NCBI GenBank assembly: GCA_963281255.1
Contig: OY725489.1
Location: 7,192,523-7,256,522 of the forward strand
From: Aphrocallistes beatrix
Taxonomy: Eukaryota > Porifera > Hexactinellida > Sceptrulophora > Aphrocallistidae
Length of the DNA: 64,000 bases
Reading direction: 5' to 3'
Shown in pieces: positions 21,480-33,339 of the stretch. Under the pieces are notes generated by a model. It saw only the letters and a program-made list of their open reading frames with translations, searched no databases and was not told the DNA's origin. The position numbers and the translations under genes are program-made. Numbering within the stretch: the first letter of the stretch is position 1; each line of letters starts with the position of its first letter.

Positions 21480-24400
21480 ATTGATTCGGCCTCCTTCTCT
21501 TTCATTTTTTGGCTTTCACCACTAGATCTTTGGTTGCATTTGATTCGGTATGACTAGTTTCCACTCGCTCCGTGGGATCATTGAGTTGGGAATTAGTCAT
21601 CTGCTTGTTTGCAGTTCCTTGGTTCTCAAAACCGCAGCACCCGTCTCTGCAATAACCATCTCAGGGTTGATTTCCGCATCGCGAGCTAGAACCACGGCAG
21701 CTGAGCTGATATACGCTTGCATCTGTCGAGATATAGTAATTTAGTAATGTGTCTTGTACTTTTTCCACCCTACCTATTTCGAAATTCCTTACTGATGTAA
21801 AGTTTCACTTCTGGTCACTTCCTGTCGATTACTTCAAAGGGACCATCATACCTGGGATCGAGTAAGTCATGACTGCCGTTATCAAGTCCTCTTTCTCTAC
21901 CCCAGCATCGTGATGTCCTCGTTAAGGCGTTGTCTGGATCTCGCGAGACTCTTTCGTATGCTCTCTTTGGCCACTGTAAAAAGCTCGGTCCGCAATTTCT
22001 GCAATATCCCAAGATCTTTCCCATGAGAATTACCTTCCCCAGCTTTAAAACCTTCACACCAAGCGTTAATAGGATAACATGGCTTCCTTTCATTGGTCAA
22101 ATGAAAGGGCCAAACCTGCCTGATGCATTTCCCATACAATTACAGTGGAATGCTATCCCCGCGAATAATGTAGGCCATGATCCCTTTGGAAGTTGGCGAT
22201 CCAACAAGAGACACAACATCAACTGTTCAGCAAAATCTTTTCAAGGACCCAAGCTTGAATTCCTTTAAGGACAACCATATGTCGTTCAAAACATAGCGTT
22301 TCACTTTCCAATTCTAGGTGACGAGCCACCTTCTTCAGCTGACCATCCTCAACACTTCCCAGGAACCTGATTTGATGAATGGCCTGCTGAATGACGGGAT
22401 CACGTTCCTGTCCTTCCAATATTTGCAATCGAACCTCCCGAGGATCTCCCAAAGAATACACCTACCCTCGAACGAATCTTCATTATCAGGACGATACCCG
22501 ATCCTATAAGGTAATTCTTCCAATTCGAAAATCCATCGTGCGTGTGTCGTGGGTCTCTCTGCCTTCTGAGCCACCGGAATGGACAATGCTCCGTGAGTAA
22601 GATGACTTCCGATGCAGTCCTAAGACAAATGGACCATTTTTGCACAGCTGAAACAATCGCCCAGGCCTCCAGCTGATCTACACTGGAATTATTTTGAAAG
22701 GAGCTCAAGGACAAAAAAAAGAAATGGGGCGGAGCTTGCTAGTCTTGGTGTCCTCCAGAGACAGGACCGCTGCGATTCCTGACGCTTTAACATCTGCCTC
22801 TACATAAAATGGCTGTGTCCATTTCAGGAAAGAAAGGACAATCGGTTCTCCCACTTGACAGTCCCTTAAATACATTTAAGGCTTCTCTACAACAGTCACC
22901 TCTGCGGATTAATACTACACCACTAGCCCAGACCGAATTTAAGGGTCTGCATATTCCTTTTCTGCACATCTCACTAACTTGTCTGGAGACTTCTTCTTCC
23001 CATAAAGGAGGATCCCACTCTCCTTGGATGTGCTCGAAGTGGTTGAACATTTTCAAGTTCTAGGGAATGCAGTGTGCCTTGCGTTGTCTTCGATGGTCCT
23101 TTGGGATTATATGGAAATAAGTTTGGAAATTCATCGATCAATTTGCTTACCAGACTCAACTCCTCAACTGTCAGTCCTGAATTTAAGAATTCAGTACTTG
23201 GCTTCTGCTGTTGAACTTACGCTAATTCATCAACCACAGTCAGTGCTGCCAAGTATCCGTAAATTTACGTAGACTACGTAAATTTGACTGCAATCTACCT
23301 GTCTACGTATGAAGACCCGATTTATACGTATTTCTTGCGTAATACATTTAATACTTCTTGCTTAAAACATCTAACTGCGTTTTGTTATGATTAGTGAACC
23401 ATGTTATCATTCTGATTATATCACATTACTAATACTCTTCAAATTATGTTAGATCGCGAGATATAATCAGTTGACAAATTTGACATCCAATATTTTAAAG
23501 TGGATTTGAGCTTAATTCTTTCACAAAGTGTGTACGACCATATTAAATAGTGCTTTGATAGTTTGCGAAAGCGTCCATATATCTATCTTTATTTATGATT
23601 ATTCATACAAAGTTGTTAGTTTATGTTATTTGTAAAAGTAAATTAAGACCTGTTGGGTCATTAAGGGATTTTAGAATGCTCCGTAAAAAAATTTGTTTCT
23701 CCGTAAATTTTATGGTCAATCTCCAGGAATTTTTCTGAACTCACTTGGCAGCACTGACCACAGCCATACACCATGCTATCGGGTTAGATTCACTCAATGC
23801 GACCTGTACATGTTCCCATCTCTCTTCAAGTTTGATCTTTCCCCTCTGAAATCGAAAGTCTCAAAATGAGCGTACTAGGATAAAGGTGGGGCTGTTGAAG
23901 TCTTTGTCTGACCGGTGGATTCCTCCCAACCCGCACCTCAGCATTGAAGCACCCCAACATAACTAGAGGGTTATCACGTAAATCGAAGACCTTGCACGGA
24001 ACTTTTTCGTCGACTTCGATCGTGACCGCATCTTCCTAAGTACCGATGATAAAAAAAGGTACAATTGGATCTCAAGGGAAATGACCTTCAGTGGGACTTT
24101 CTCTTTGAGTAACCTTATCCTTGGTCACAATGTTCTGTACTGCGTGCTCGAAAGCCAGCGCTTTCTAAAAGGACTTGAGCAATCTTCTCAATACCCCGAT
24201 CGGGATACCTTTGTGTGAGGGAAAGTCCTTTGACACGGAATAATTCCCGAATTTTAATGGCAAATAACGTCCAGTCTAGTTTTGTGAATTCTTCACATTT
24301 GGCTATATCTACTCTTTCGCCGCTGCTGTACCTCCCGAAAGAGCTGGGTAATCATAAATACACAGGTCTGTTTAGACTTCAGTCCCGCTCTGATACCCTG

Positions 24401-24600
24401 TTCCAAATGTCTATCAACGTGTCTGGGCGTTCCTTCAGTAGTATAAAGGCTTCAACCAATGTGTCCATCCAGATCGTATTCAATACTACCCGTCCCTCGA
24501 GCTTGCCTCTTCTGACATAGGCCGGTAGCAAGCGCACTGCTGCCTTCTCGTCCAATGAGATCACACAAGCTAGGATCTTCTGTTTATCCATGATAGGCGG
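21480..24600 (-). mobile_element. Ty3/Gypsy LTR retrotransposon fossil
   Basis: Minus-strand pieces occur in canonical order from high to low coordinate. There is a gag-like part (24591-24379), the lead-in to reverse transcriptase (23159-22974, then a GICRPLNSVWASGVVLI motif), an RNase H region (22714-22400, motif LLTEHCPFRWL) and the integrase tail with DPRYDGPFEVIDRK (22093-21815). It is clearly broken, with many breaks, and carries an inserted hAT MITE. Age looks considerable. Paired LTRs were not identified. Confidence 0.75.
23241..23756. mobile_element. hAT-type MITE inserted in the Gypsy fossil
   Basis: Inverted ends CAGTGCTGCCAAGT and ACTTGGCAGCACTG, flanked by ACCACAGT and ACCACAGC, a 7-of-8 match. 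It inserted after the retrotransposon was in place. Confidence 0.8.
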
Positions 24601-24609
24601 GTATTGTGG

Positions 24610-24890
24610 CCGTGAAGGGTTTTGTAATAATGATATTGTTATGTGTACGTGGAATATAGTATAATATCAGTGGTACGCAAGAAATAACAATTAAGCTGTG
24701 AACTACACTAACTAGCTGCACATTAGTCTAGTATAAATAGAAGAGCAGTAAGTGCCTATCTGACTAGTTTCACAGGTGTTACTTACTAGCCAGTTCTAAC
24801 CTAATTCGTAACAATATCAATTAGTTTTAAGTTCGATAACCGATCGATAAGAATATTATATCAGTTGTAATAGTAGAAATCTAATTTTGT
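24610..24890 (-). promoter_or_regulatory. Possible 5' LTR / leader region of the Gypsy fossil
   Basis: Upstream (minus strand) of the gag-like part is a stretch with TGTTACGAATTAGG and a TATA-like CTATTTATACTAG. Its position fits an LTR promoter, but no partner LTR was found at the other end, so this is weak. Confidence 0.3.
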
Positions 24891-24896
24891 ATAAAA

Positions 24897-25190
24897 CAAG
24901 CGCGCTTCGCTTGCTTGCGCTGCGGCTTGCGGACACTTTGTGTCCGCAGAGTCGCCCTGCGGCGCCTATAGTTACTCAATCTAACCTATTTTAGGATCTT
25001 TTTTGCTCTATAAATATTGTAGGCAAAAAACAAAGAATAATTTATCATATGGATCATATAATATAATATTCTGAATCTACTCCCCCGAAAACCCCATGTC
25101 AACTGTTAGAAGCTAGTTTCTAGCATGTCTAGCAAAATTCGTCAAATGGTGTGAAAATATGTATATAAAGTTGTGAAAACATGCACATAT
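24897..25190 (-). mobile_element. Helitron-like family A, 3' half
   Basis: GC-rich block CAAGCGCGCTTCGCTTGC then inverse family A body. It is cut by the foldback element that follows. Confidence 0.65.
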
Positions 25191-25199
25191 TATTTTATA

Positions 25200-25932
25200 T
25201 TGCTTTTCATGGAATGTTACTACGCTCCAATGTTGCTATGGAATTGTGTTTTGGTAAGTTATCATCATATCTTGAAAACTGCAGGAGCTAGACATTCAAA
25301 TATAATTCCATTTGATAGCGAATAGATTATTTCCTATGAAGTGATAATATAATTTCTTCGTCTAAATTCAATGGTTTACGAGTTATTAGACAATTTATCA
25401 TATTGGTCACATTCAGTAATTTGTCAAATATCTTGTAAACCATTGAATTTATGCGTCGAAATTATTTTATCGTTTAATAGGAAGTATATATTCGCTATCA
25501 AATGGAATTGCATCTAGCAATTGTGGTTTTCAGGATATAACCACAACTGACCAAAACACGTTTCCATAGCAACACTGGAATGTAGCAACATTCCTGAGAA
25601 AATGTCAAATGTTTCATGTTAACCAATTCACATCTCAGTTCTATGCGAAAGATTTTATAATAAAAACACTTATAAGTGTCCTTAAACGACCTCTAGAAAT
25701 CACCAAATTTAACACTAATATAACGCATTGCGCAACCATATGGTGACTATTCTAAATTTTAACAACGCATATGAGTACTTTGATTCCATATTTATATATG
25801 CTAGTAATACATTCCTAAGCTCTATTGTGATATGTTAATGAGTTAAGGGAGTTCAAGTATTAGTTCAACCATCTTCTACCGCATCCCAAGTCCCAAATCC
25901 GCAAGTTACTGTGAGGTCTTATATACAACACA
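25200..25932. mobile_element. Foldback element copy, P-like family
   Basis: Inverted arms meet near 25410-25440 (TTTACGAGTTATTAGACAAT and its inverse). The right part repeats the TTAGTTCAACCATCTTCTAC motif of the 19.6-21.5 kb element. The left terminus is missing. Confidence 0.6.
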
Positions 25933-25934
25933 TT

Positions 25935-26290
25935 CTATTAAAATTTCAGCCTTCAATAACCCAAAAATAAAAGAGTGATAGCAGAAAAACTGAATATTCT
26001 AATTATAAAAAAGTGATGTCATAATTCCTTATGAGTCGACATTTTCTCATGAGGTCAGAACTTAGTGGACCTGTCACGAAAATTTTGGTCCGGGGGACCT
26101 TTTTCATGAAAATTGGTTCTCCCCTGAAAATTAATTATAAGGGAGATAAAATCTCTAAATACGTACATCTATCCTTCTGTTATAATCGAGATCGCACGAA
26201 AAAACACCAAAATTTTCATTTTTAAAAATTTTGATGCATAATGATGACGTCATAACATAGTGATGAGTCATCATTTTTTGATGAAAGCCA
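25935..26290 (-). mobile_element. Family B fragments with a GGTCC-element scrap
   Basis: Two family B pieces in inverse orientation are separated near 26063-26130 by CCTGTCACGAAAATTTTGG and GGTCC motifs of the GGTCC repeat. Small and rearranged. Confidence 0.5.
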
Positions 26291-26965
26291 CTATCCTATT
26301 TTTGCAATTTGTTAACTTTCTATATCTATTGCAAACAAAATCAATCAAATAATTGATCCTATTGATCTGAAAATGCAATATTTGAAATCTACACCCGTAA
26401 AAACCTCTTGTCAAACTTTGGAAACAAGCCCCTAGCCTATTATTGTAATTTGTCTTTTTTATGTATCTAATGTAGACAAAAGGCAACAAATAATTTATCA
26501 TATTGATCTGAAAATGTAATATTCGAATTCTGCACTCTTAAAAACCCTATGTTAACCATTGGAAGCTAGTCTCTAGCATAATTTTCAAAATCCGTCAAAT
26601 GGTTTTAAAACATGTATATGAAGGTGTGAAAATATACACAAAACTTTTTTATTGCTAAAACACTATAATATAATTGAGACATATATACTAGTGCTTTCTT
26701 TGAAATATTAATAACAATGACAGCTAACAATTGTGCAGTAAAATTATTTCTATTGTGAGAGTGAAGCCGTACATAGTATAGTATAGAAAAGTTGTGAAAA
26801 TGGTATTACATTTTTTCAGAAGTGTGAAACTTTGCTATGATCTTCGAACTTAATCATTGATTCATCATTTGGTACCTACATGCCCATTTTCTTATTTATA
26901 TGACTTGCCAATTCTTCAATCAATTCGGACAAACAAACAAAAACATCCTAGCGTTGATATATAAG
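26290..26965 (-). mobile_element. Helitron-like family A, 5' part
   Basis: Inverse family A body with two tandem units. It ends at CAATCAATTCGGACAAACAA and a TC-type terminus near 26965. No GC-rich block adjoins it. Confidence 0.65.
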
Positions 26966-26969
26966 ATGA

Positions 26970-27560
26970 AGTCAAGTGATGTTGATTCATCATAAAAGTT
27001 TGAATTTGCATTATCATGCTATACAATTCATCCAAAAAACTTTTTCTCAAAAATATCCAAATTTTTCTCACCTCGAGAGGTGTTAGAAATACCTACTAGA
27101 AAATAGTCAGGTCAATATGATACATGAATTGCAAGAAACTGTTTTTTGCGTTTTCCGTTGTATCATGTTTTCTGAGTAACATACTAAAAGTTTACCGAAA
27201 TCGGAATATCAGAAAGTGATTTTGCACGACCCGTCGTTGACCAAGGACTTTAAAAATCACCGGTTTTGAAACTGAGATCTAACCTTTCAAATTATTGCAA
27301 TTCAGCTTTTATTGGGCATGCTTAACTTACGGGACTGGACGGGACAGTCCCGTCCCGTCCCGTAAATTAAGTATGCCCGTTTTTAGTGGAATATAGGAGA
27401 GACCTTCAATCAGCGAGAATATAATAAAATAAACGTGAAATTGCTTTTAATTTGGTGGACAGGGACTTTGCCCCTGGACACCAATGTGGGGCTTACAGCG
27501 CCCCCAGAACCCCAGCTAGGTTCATATCCCCCCACCAGAGATTATGGTTTACAGCTGGTG
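26970..27560. other. Mostly unassigned, with one palindromic repeat
   Basis: No gene recognised. The palindromic GGGCATGCTTAACTTACGGG...AAGTATGCCC unit at 27314-27375 belongs to the same family as the clusters at 17.5-18.0 kb and may be its minimal mobile form. Confidence 0.4.
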
Positions 27561-27569
27561 GTATTCATG

Positions 27570-27840
27570 TATTTTTATTCCATTTTCAGATCAATATGAT
27601 AAATTATTTGTTTACTTTTGTTTAAATGGAATTAAGGTATGGAACAAAATGATAATCTAACATGATAGTTCAATTTCACCTACTTAATTTGGCCATTAAT
27701 TATTGAGAGTGATCAATGTTAAATTATTGAGTGACATAATTAATGAGCAATTATTGATTAACCCCTGGCGCCCGCAGGGCCACTCTGCGGACACGCAGTG
27801 TCCCATGTCGCGCAGCACAAGCAAGCGAAGCGCGCTTGTA
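27570..27840 (+). mobile_element. Family A remnant with 3' block
   Basis: A short piece of family A body, then a GC-rich block (27765-27838) ending GCGAAGCGCGCTTGT. The centre is replaced by unrelated AT-rich text. Confidence 0.5.
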
Positions 27841-27844
27841 AGAT

Positions 27845-28470
27845 ATATAAACAGTAAAATTCAGGATATGCAACCAATTGATTAATGTAATTGGCAGGCA
27901 GAGACGGTGATTTTTAGCTTGCATCTCAGGCGAAAATGTCGGCTCATTATGAAATTATGATGTTATTGTCACATTTCTTGTAATTCGAAATTTCTGTTTA
28001 TCGATTATAACTTTATTTTCTCACATGTGATACTGGGATATTGAATCTTCGAACATCTGAGCATAGGGAAACGAATCCGTGGTAGACTAATCGTAACGTA
28101 AGCAGATCATTTGAGGGGAGGCTTGCTTTAGTATAGGAGCTAAATGGCATAAAAAAACTTTCATGGACCAATTTTGGTTTGGAGGTACCAATTATGGCCT
28201 GCTCGATATTTTCCTCCATTAGTTATCCATAATGTTAAATTTTCTACTGGCTATCACAATGATAATTCAAATTTCCTAATTAATTTGAGGTATTAAATCA
28301 GTTTGAAAATTTACTTTGCGGAGCTATGAGGAGGAGAAGGAAATGGGTGCAATTGCCTTCCTCCTATTGTTGCTAAACCTTATTATGTATTCATCCGTTT
28401 TCAAAAAGAGATACATACAAGTCGTGAGATTACAATTGGTTAGAGGTTTATAGTGTGCAGTGTAATATCA
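27845..28470. other. Diverged repeat scraps
   Basis: An eroded family B scrap at about 27910-28020 and a GGACCAATTTTGG scrap near 28170. No gene is supported; the minus-strand frame at 28013-28219 has no domain. Confidence 0.3.
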
Positions 28471-28575
28471 ATTTTGTAATGCTGACGGTATTAATGATGT
28501 AAGGCAGCTCATGTATTAGTTCAAACATCTTCTACCGCATCACTGCCCAAATCTGCAAGTTATTGTGAGGCCATA
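28470..28575. mobile_element. Foldback element end fragment
   Basis: Matches the end of the P-like foldback family (CATGTATTAGTTCAAACATC, then TTCTACCGCATC), with no partner arm. Confidence 0.5.
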
Positions 28576-28849
28576 GATGTTGTAAGCAGGGGTAAAGAAA
28601 AAGAATATATTATATTCTTTTATAAGCGCTCCACCAAAATAAATTTGAGCACTACACCTCTGGTTGTAAGCTATACCCAAGTTAATACTCGAGGATATAC
28701 AGCATGCTATCAAATTTTGTTTTTATGTTATATCACTGTTTTATACAAGTATCGGCAAAGAAGTATATTTCTAGTTTTTTGTGGAGATGGAGGAGGAATT
28801 AAGATATTTCTGACCCAGGGATAGTTATAAAATGTATATATACATACAA

Positions 28850-29090
28850 ACACGCTTCGCTTGCTTGCTCTACGCAGCTAGCAGACACTTTTGTGTCTGC
28901 CGGAAGCACTTTTTGTGCGTCGAGGCTCACTTTCATTAATCATAATGTAGATAACAACTCTAAATACATCCATCCTTACTGTTATAATCAAAATCACTCG
29001 AAAATTATAAAAAAATTGAAGAAGTTTTTGATGTGTGATGATTATGCTATAACAGAATGCTGAGTTATTTTATGAGTTATAAGACAGTTG
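28850..29090 (-). mobile_element. Degenerate family B
   Basis: An eroded GC block (CACGCTTCGCTTGCTTGC) and part of the family B body. The stem keeps its pairing (GCAGACAC/GTGTCTGC) despite substitutions. Confidence 0.55.
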
Positions 29091-29107
29091 TATCATGTGT
29101 TATATTA

Positions 29108-29602
29108 TTAACAAGCGCGCTTCGCTTGCTTGCGCTGCGCGGCTGGCGGACACTTTGTGTCCGACGGAGGCTCCCTTCGGTCGCCTGGAGACACATTAGT
29201 TAATTATAAGGGAGATAGCATCTCTAAATATGTCCATCTTAGTTTTAAAATCGATGTCACTCGAAAAAACACCAAATTTGTCAATTTTAAAATTTTGATG
29301 AGTAATGATGGCGTCATAGCAAAGTGATGATTCATCATTTTTTGATGATAGTTGCATCATATGTGAGACGTGTTAGTATACAGATAATTTTAAATTCTCA
29401 GCCTTCTATCTCCTATAATGGCTGAGTTATGCCCGAATAGCTGTGTTGCTTAACTTTTAAAAATGTGACAATGACGTCATAATTCCATGATAAGTCGACA
29501 TTTTCATCTGAGCTCAGAACTTACTGGAGCCATAGCCAAAAGACTCCCACATGCCAAAAATCAGCTTTCTGTGCCTGACAGTTTCTTTAATCAATTCGTT
29601 AC

Positions 29603-29612
<10 letters not shown>
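29108..29612 (-). mobile_element. Helitron-like family B, complete body
   Basis: GC-rich block, complete body with a TGACGTCA motif, and the CAATTCGTTACAGATATAT end followed by an AT microsatellite. Confidence 0.7.
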
Positions 29613-29640
<28 letters not shown>

Positions 29641-30328
29641 GTTAGAACAAATTTGCGAAATCAACAATTATGCATAATTGTTCATTTTACAACAATTATG
29701 CATAATTGTTGTGAAATGAACAGTTTTACATAATTGTTTAAAATGTAAGCAACAATTATGCATAATTATTAATGGTGCTACTGAGTTCCAAAGAAAAACC
29801 AATTTATTGAACAAAAAAATAATTGGTAGTACAGTCCACTCCCCGAAAACCGGGGCACCTCGGGACCAGAGCTCAGCCTTCAGCCATTGTATAGTATATA
29901 CGTATATGTACACACTACACACTACACAGTCAGTCTGTCACATAGATAACTATAATTTCACTATAACACAACAAGCATAACCGCATGGAGCCAAGTAAGG
30001 CTCAGTCTAACACACGAAATTCCAAAATTTCTCTTCCGACGGTCAGTCAAACTTATTATGACACTTGGAGCTACGCTGTAGGTCTTTACTAACATTAAGG
30101 TAGCTACAGATAGCTGACAGGCAGAATGCGCGAGTCAGGATGACAATTATGCATAATTGTTGCTTACATTTAAACAATTATGTAAAACTGTTCATTTCAC
30201 AACAATTATGCATAATTGTCGTAAAATGAACAATTATGCATAATTGTTACATTAGATGAACAATTATGCATAATTTTTGTAAAATGAACAATTATGCATA
30301 ATTGTTGATTTCGCAAATTTGTTCTAAC
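29641..30328. mobile_element. MITE with multiple 18-bp perfect palindromes
   Basis: Starts GTTAGAACAAATTTGCG and ends with its inverse, CGCAAATTTGTTCTAAC. Both ends are packed with ACAATTATGCATAATTGT, a self-complementary 18-mer, in about nine full or near copies. The middle (about 29835-29870) has a Tigger-like end, CAGTCCACTCCCCGAAAACC, so another element is nested inside. Flanks are TA-rich, so the target duplication cannot be read. Confidence 0.65.
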
Positions 30329-30384
30329 ATATACACAAACAAACAAACAAACAAACAATAATCGAGTTTTAATAGTAAGGATAT

Positions 30385-30615
30385 GCACATTTAATTAAAA
30401 TTTCAACCTTCTATACCTAAAATGGCTGAGTATAGAGTCGAAAAATGAAATTTCTAATTATAAAAATGTTACAATAACGTCATAACTCCATAATGAGTCG
30501 ACATTTTCTTCTGAGATCAGAACGCAGTGGAGCCATAGTCAAAATACCCTCACATTCCAAAAGTCAGCTTTCTGTCCCTAGCAGTTTTTTCAATCAGTTC
30601 GTTACAGAGATATCC
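30385..30615 (-). mobile_element. Family B fragment
   Basis: Inverse family B body from the TTTCAACCTTCTATACC motif to CAATCAGTTCGTTACAGAG, preceded by CGAGTTTTAATAGTAAGGAT at 30363. Confidence 0.55.
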
Positions 30616-30619
30616 TTAC

Positions 30620-32528
30620 TGGAAATTCAAATCAACCAATCATTTCACCACCATCAACCGATTTATCTGAAATTTCCTGTGCGACAAGCCACTAATATGT
30701 CTTTATTTTTGTGAAATTCAGATCAATCGGTCATGTGGTTTATGAATTATGACGTTACAAAATTTTGAATTTTTGCCGTTTGATCAAGGATTTTCAGAAT
30801 GGTATATCACCATCCCATATTGAACTCGAAAAACTCGAACTCTTTCATAAACTGTTACACTTATGTTTTACATATGGATAATTCGAAAATCATGAGTAAA
30901 TTAAGTTTTGAGTTCCTTTTATTTGTGAAAACTGGAACTGAAACCAACTCGGAAGCAAACCGGAACTATGACGTAACAAAAATGTATGTTTGGGGAGTTT
31001 TTTATTTTTTGGTATTTTACTGTTTATGATCATAATTTATTGTATAAAAAATTCATTTGGTTTCCATATGTTCTCAGTTATTCACATTTAGTACCTGTAA
31101 ACGCTTTCTAGTATATATAACTCAAGATTTTATCCCTTTATAAAAATATAAAATTTACCTGACCACACTCAATTTCTACCATTTTTGAAAATGATTTTAT
31201 GTCTTCCTCTATAATATCACTGAATCTTACAACATTGTGCAATTGATATTCACTTTCGGAATTATTCAAATTTGATCTTATTTGATAGCCATTAGAACGA
31301 TGGTTTACGAATTATTAGACAAATTATCAAATGCGACCAAAGGATAAATTGTTTAAAACTCGTAAACCATTGAATCTAGACGTGGAAATAATATTATGGC
31401 TTTATAAGAAGTATACTATTAGCTATCAAATAAGATAAATTTGAATGCATAGCTATTGCGGTTTTCAAGATATAACCTCAACTGAGCAAAATGTGTTTCC
31501 ATAGCAACCCTAGAATGTAGCAACATACCAGGGATGCGGTCGAAGATGGTTGAACTAATGCATGATCTGCCTAAAATCATTAATGACGCAGAATAGAACA
31601 ATTTATTGCCAGCATATGTAAAAATGGTGTCAAAGTATCCATATCCGTTGTTAAATTTTAGATTAATCATCACATGATTGCGCAATAGGTTATATTTGGG
31701 GCAAATTTAGTGATTTTCAGAGGCCGCACTTTTAAGCGTTTTTATTATAAATTTTTCCTCATAGAACTTAGTGTGAATGGGTTGATGCAAAGAAATTGGA
31801 ATTTTGGTCCATTTTTGAGATTTAGATGGCCGACCTTATGTGCAGAAGGCTATGGTCGCTAAATATCGGATTGTTTAGCAAATATTAGTCCTCCTAAATT
31901 AACTGTACAACTCATTGGTTACATTTATTGCATTCCTATTACATAGCAACAACAGCATTGACTATTTTATGTTTAGTCTGGATGTGGTCAAATATACAAG
32001 AGACTGATAATTCCTAAAGCACATATCAATTGCAGAATGCTGTAAGAATCAGTGAAATTATAGAGGAAGACATGAAATCATTTTCCAAATGGTAGAAATT
32101 GAGTGTGGTCAGGTAAATTTTATATTTTTATAAAGGGATAAAATCTTGAGTTATATATACTAGAAAGCGTTTACAGGTACTAAATGTGAATAACTCAAAG
32201 AGAACATATGGAAACCAAATGATTTTTTTATACAATGAATTATGATCATAAACAGTAAAATACCAAAAAATAAAAAACTCCCCAAACATACATTTTTGTT
32301 ACGTCATAGTTCCGATTTACTTCGGAGTTGGTTTCAGTTCCAGTTTTCACTTATGAAAAGAACTCAAAACTTAATTTACTCATGTTTTTCGAATTATCCA
32401 TATGTAAAAAATATATGTAAAAACACAAAGGGAAAGACATATTACTTAAGTAGTGGCTTGTCGCACAGCAAATTTCAGACAAATCGGTTGATGGTGGTGA
32501 TATGGCTGGTTGATTACGCATGGAATTC
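30620..32528. mobile_element. Large foldback element with a nested P-like foldback
   Basis: Inverted arms of roughly 500-640 bp: CACCACCATCAACCGATTTA on the left, and the inverse TCGGTTGATGGTGGTG on the right. Both arms carry CCTGACCACACTCAATTTCT or its inverse. The arms flank a foldback element of another family (31263-31854). It sits inside a family B TCCTTAC|TATTAAA terminus. Short frames in the arms are mirror images of each other and not genes. Confidence 0.65.
31263..31854. mobile_element. Nested P-like foldback copy
   Basis: Contains ACCAGGGATGCGGTCGAAG and ends with the inverse of CATAGCCTTCTGCACATAAG, as in the 19.6-21.5 kb element. Internal order is rearranged. Confidence 0.55.
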
Positions 32529-32567
32529 CCCTACTATTAAAGTTCGATTGATGTTTGCATGTATATA

Positions 32568-32721
32568 CAGTGACTCCGCTTAATGGAGTCACATCGGTCA
32601 GAGGACATTTTGCTCCGATTAAGCGGAGAACCCTATAAACCGAAAATATTTTATATTAACTTCTATGTGTGAGAGATATTCTGGTCCTGCCAAGAGTGAC
32701 CAGATTAAGCGGAGTCGACTG
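32568..32721. mobile_element. Tigger/pogo-type MITE, 154 bp
   Basis: Ends CAGTGACTCCGCTTAAT and the inverse ATTAAGCGGAGTCGACTG, flanked by TA on both sides. Non-coding. Confidence 0.8.
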
Positions 32722-32772
32722 TATATACAAGCGCGCTTCGCTTCTTAGATAACATCTCAAAATACATATGTC

Positions 32773-33140
32773 TTACAGTAAAACATTCCACATCGGTTTT
32801 TTTGACGCCCCATTTGCATGGAAAAATGTCAAAAAAAGAGGTAGCCTCCGTAAAAGGTCCTCGAGGTTGGTAATCTCCATTGGAGAGTCCAAGCCAGAAG
32901 CGGCGATGAATCGGTTGTTAATGTGCTTGAGATATTTGAGACACTCGTCAGTGGATTTGACATCATTGACGACCTCCTCCTGTTTCTCAGGTTCCTCATC
33001 CTCTCTCTCGTTCATCATAATCGTTTCTACCCCCATCAGACGGTCGACGCGTCAGTCTCTCCGGGAGAGAATAGAGAGGCTGCGTCCTCCATGGCATCGA
33101 TCTCATCATTATAGTCGTTATTATCATCATCATCCATGAC
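32773..33140 (-). pseudogene. Tigger-like transposase C-terminus
   Basis: The minus-strand frame reads an acidic stretch (MDDDDNNDYNDEIDAMEDAA), then, after a frame change near 33040, EVVNDVKSTDECLKYLKHIN. This resembles the end of pogo/Tigger transposases, which carry an acidic tail and a helix around TSEALxAL. The DNA-binding and DDE regions are missing, so it is a deletion relic. The family match is moderate. Confidence 0.45.
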
Positions 33141-33263
33141 ATTTACCTGCCTCTCGATAGTAAAAAAACCCGATGGAAATTATATAGTAGAAACAAGAAA
33201 AAAACGATCTGCAGCAAAAAAAACTTCAAAAAACCCCATAGTAAAAAATCCCGATGTCGACTG
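32776..33263 (-). mobile_element. Deleted Tigger/pogo transposon
   Basis: Ends CAGTAAAACATTCCACATCG and, inverted, CAGTCGACATCGGGATTTTT, flanked by TA. Inside is the C-terminal part of a transposase on the minus strand. It lies in a family B copy (32728-33350), whose text resumes after it. Confidence 0.7.
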
Positions 33264-33339
33264 TAATCGATATCACTCGAAAAATCAACTTTGTCAATTT
33301 TTCTCTTTCTGATGGGTAATGATGGCGTCATTACAGATG

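Noticed and set aside
28013-28219. 68-codon minus-strand frame
   Set aside because: No domain, no splice context, and it overlaps repeat scraps.
30799-32583. Frames of 76 and 113 codons
   Set aside because: They lie in opposite arms of a foldback element and have no recognisable motif.
32768-33139. 123-codon plus-strand frame
   Set aside because: It is the antisense shadow of the Tigger transposase remnant.
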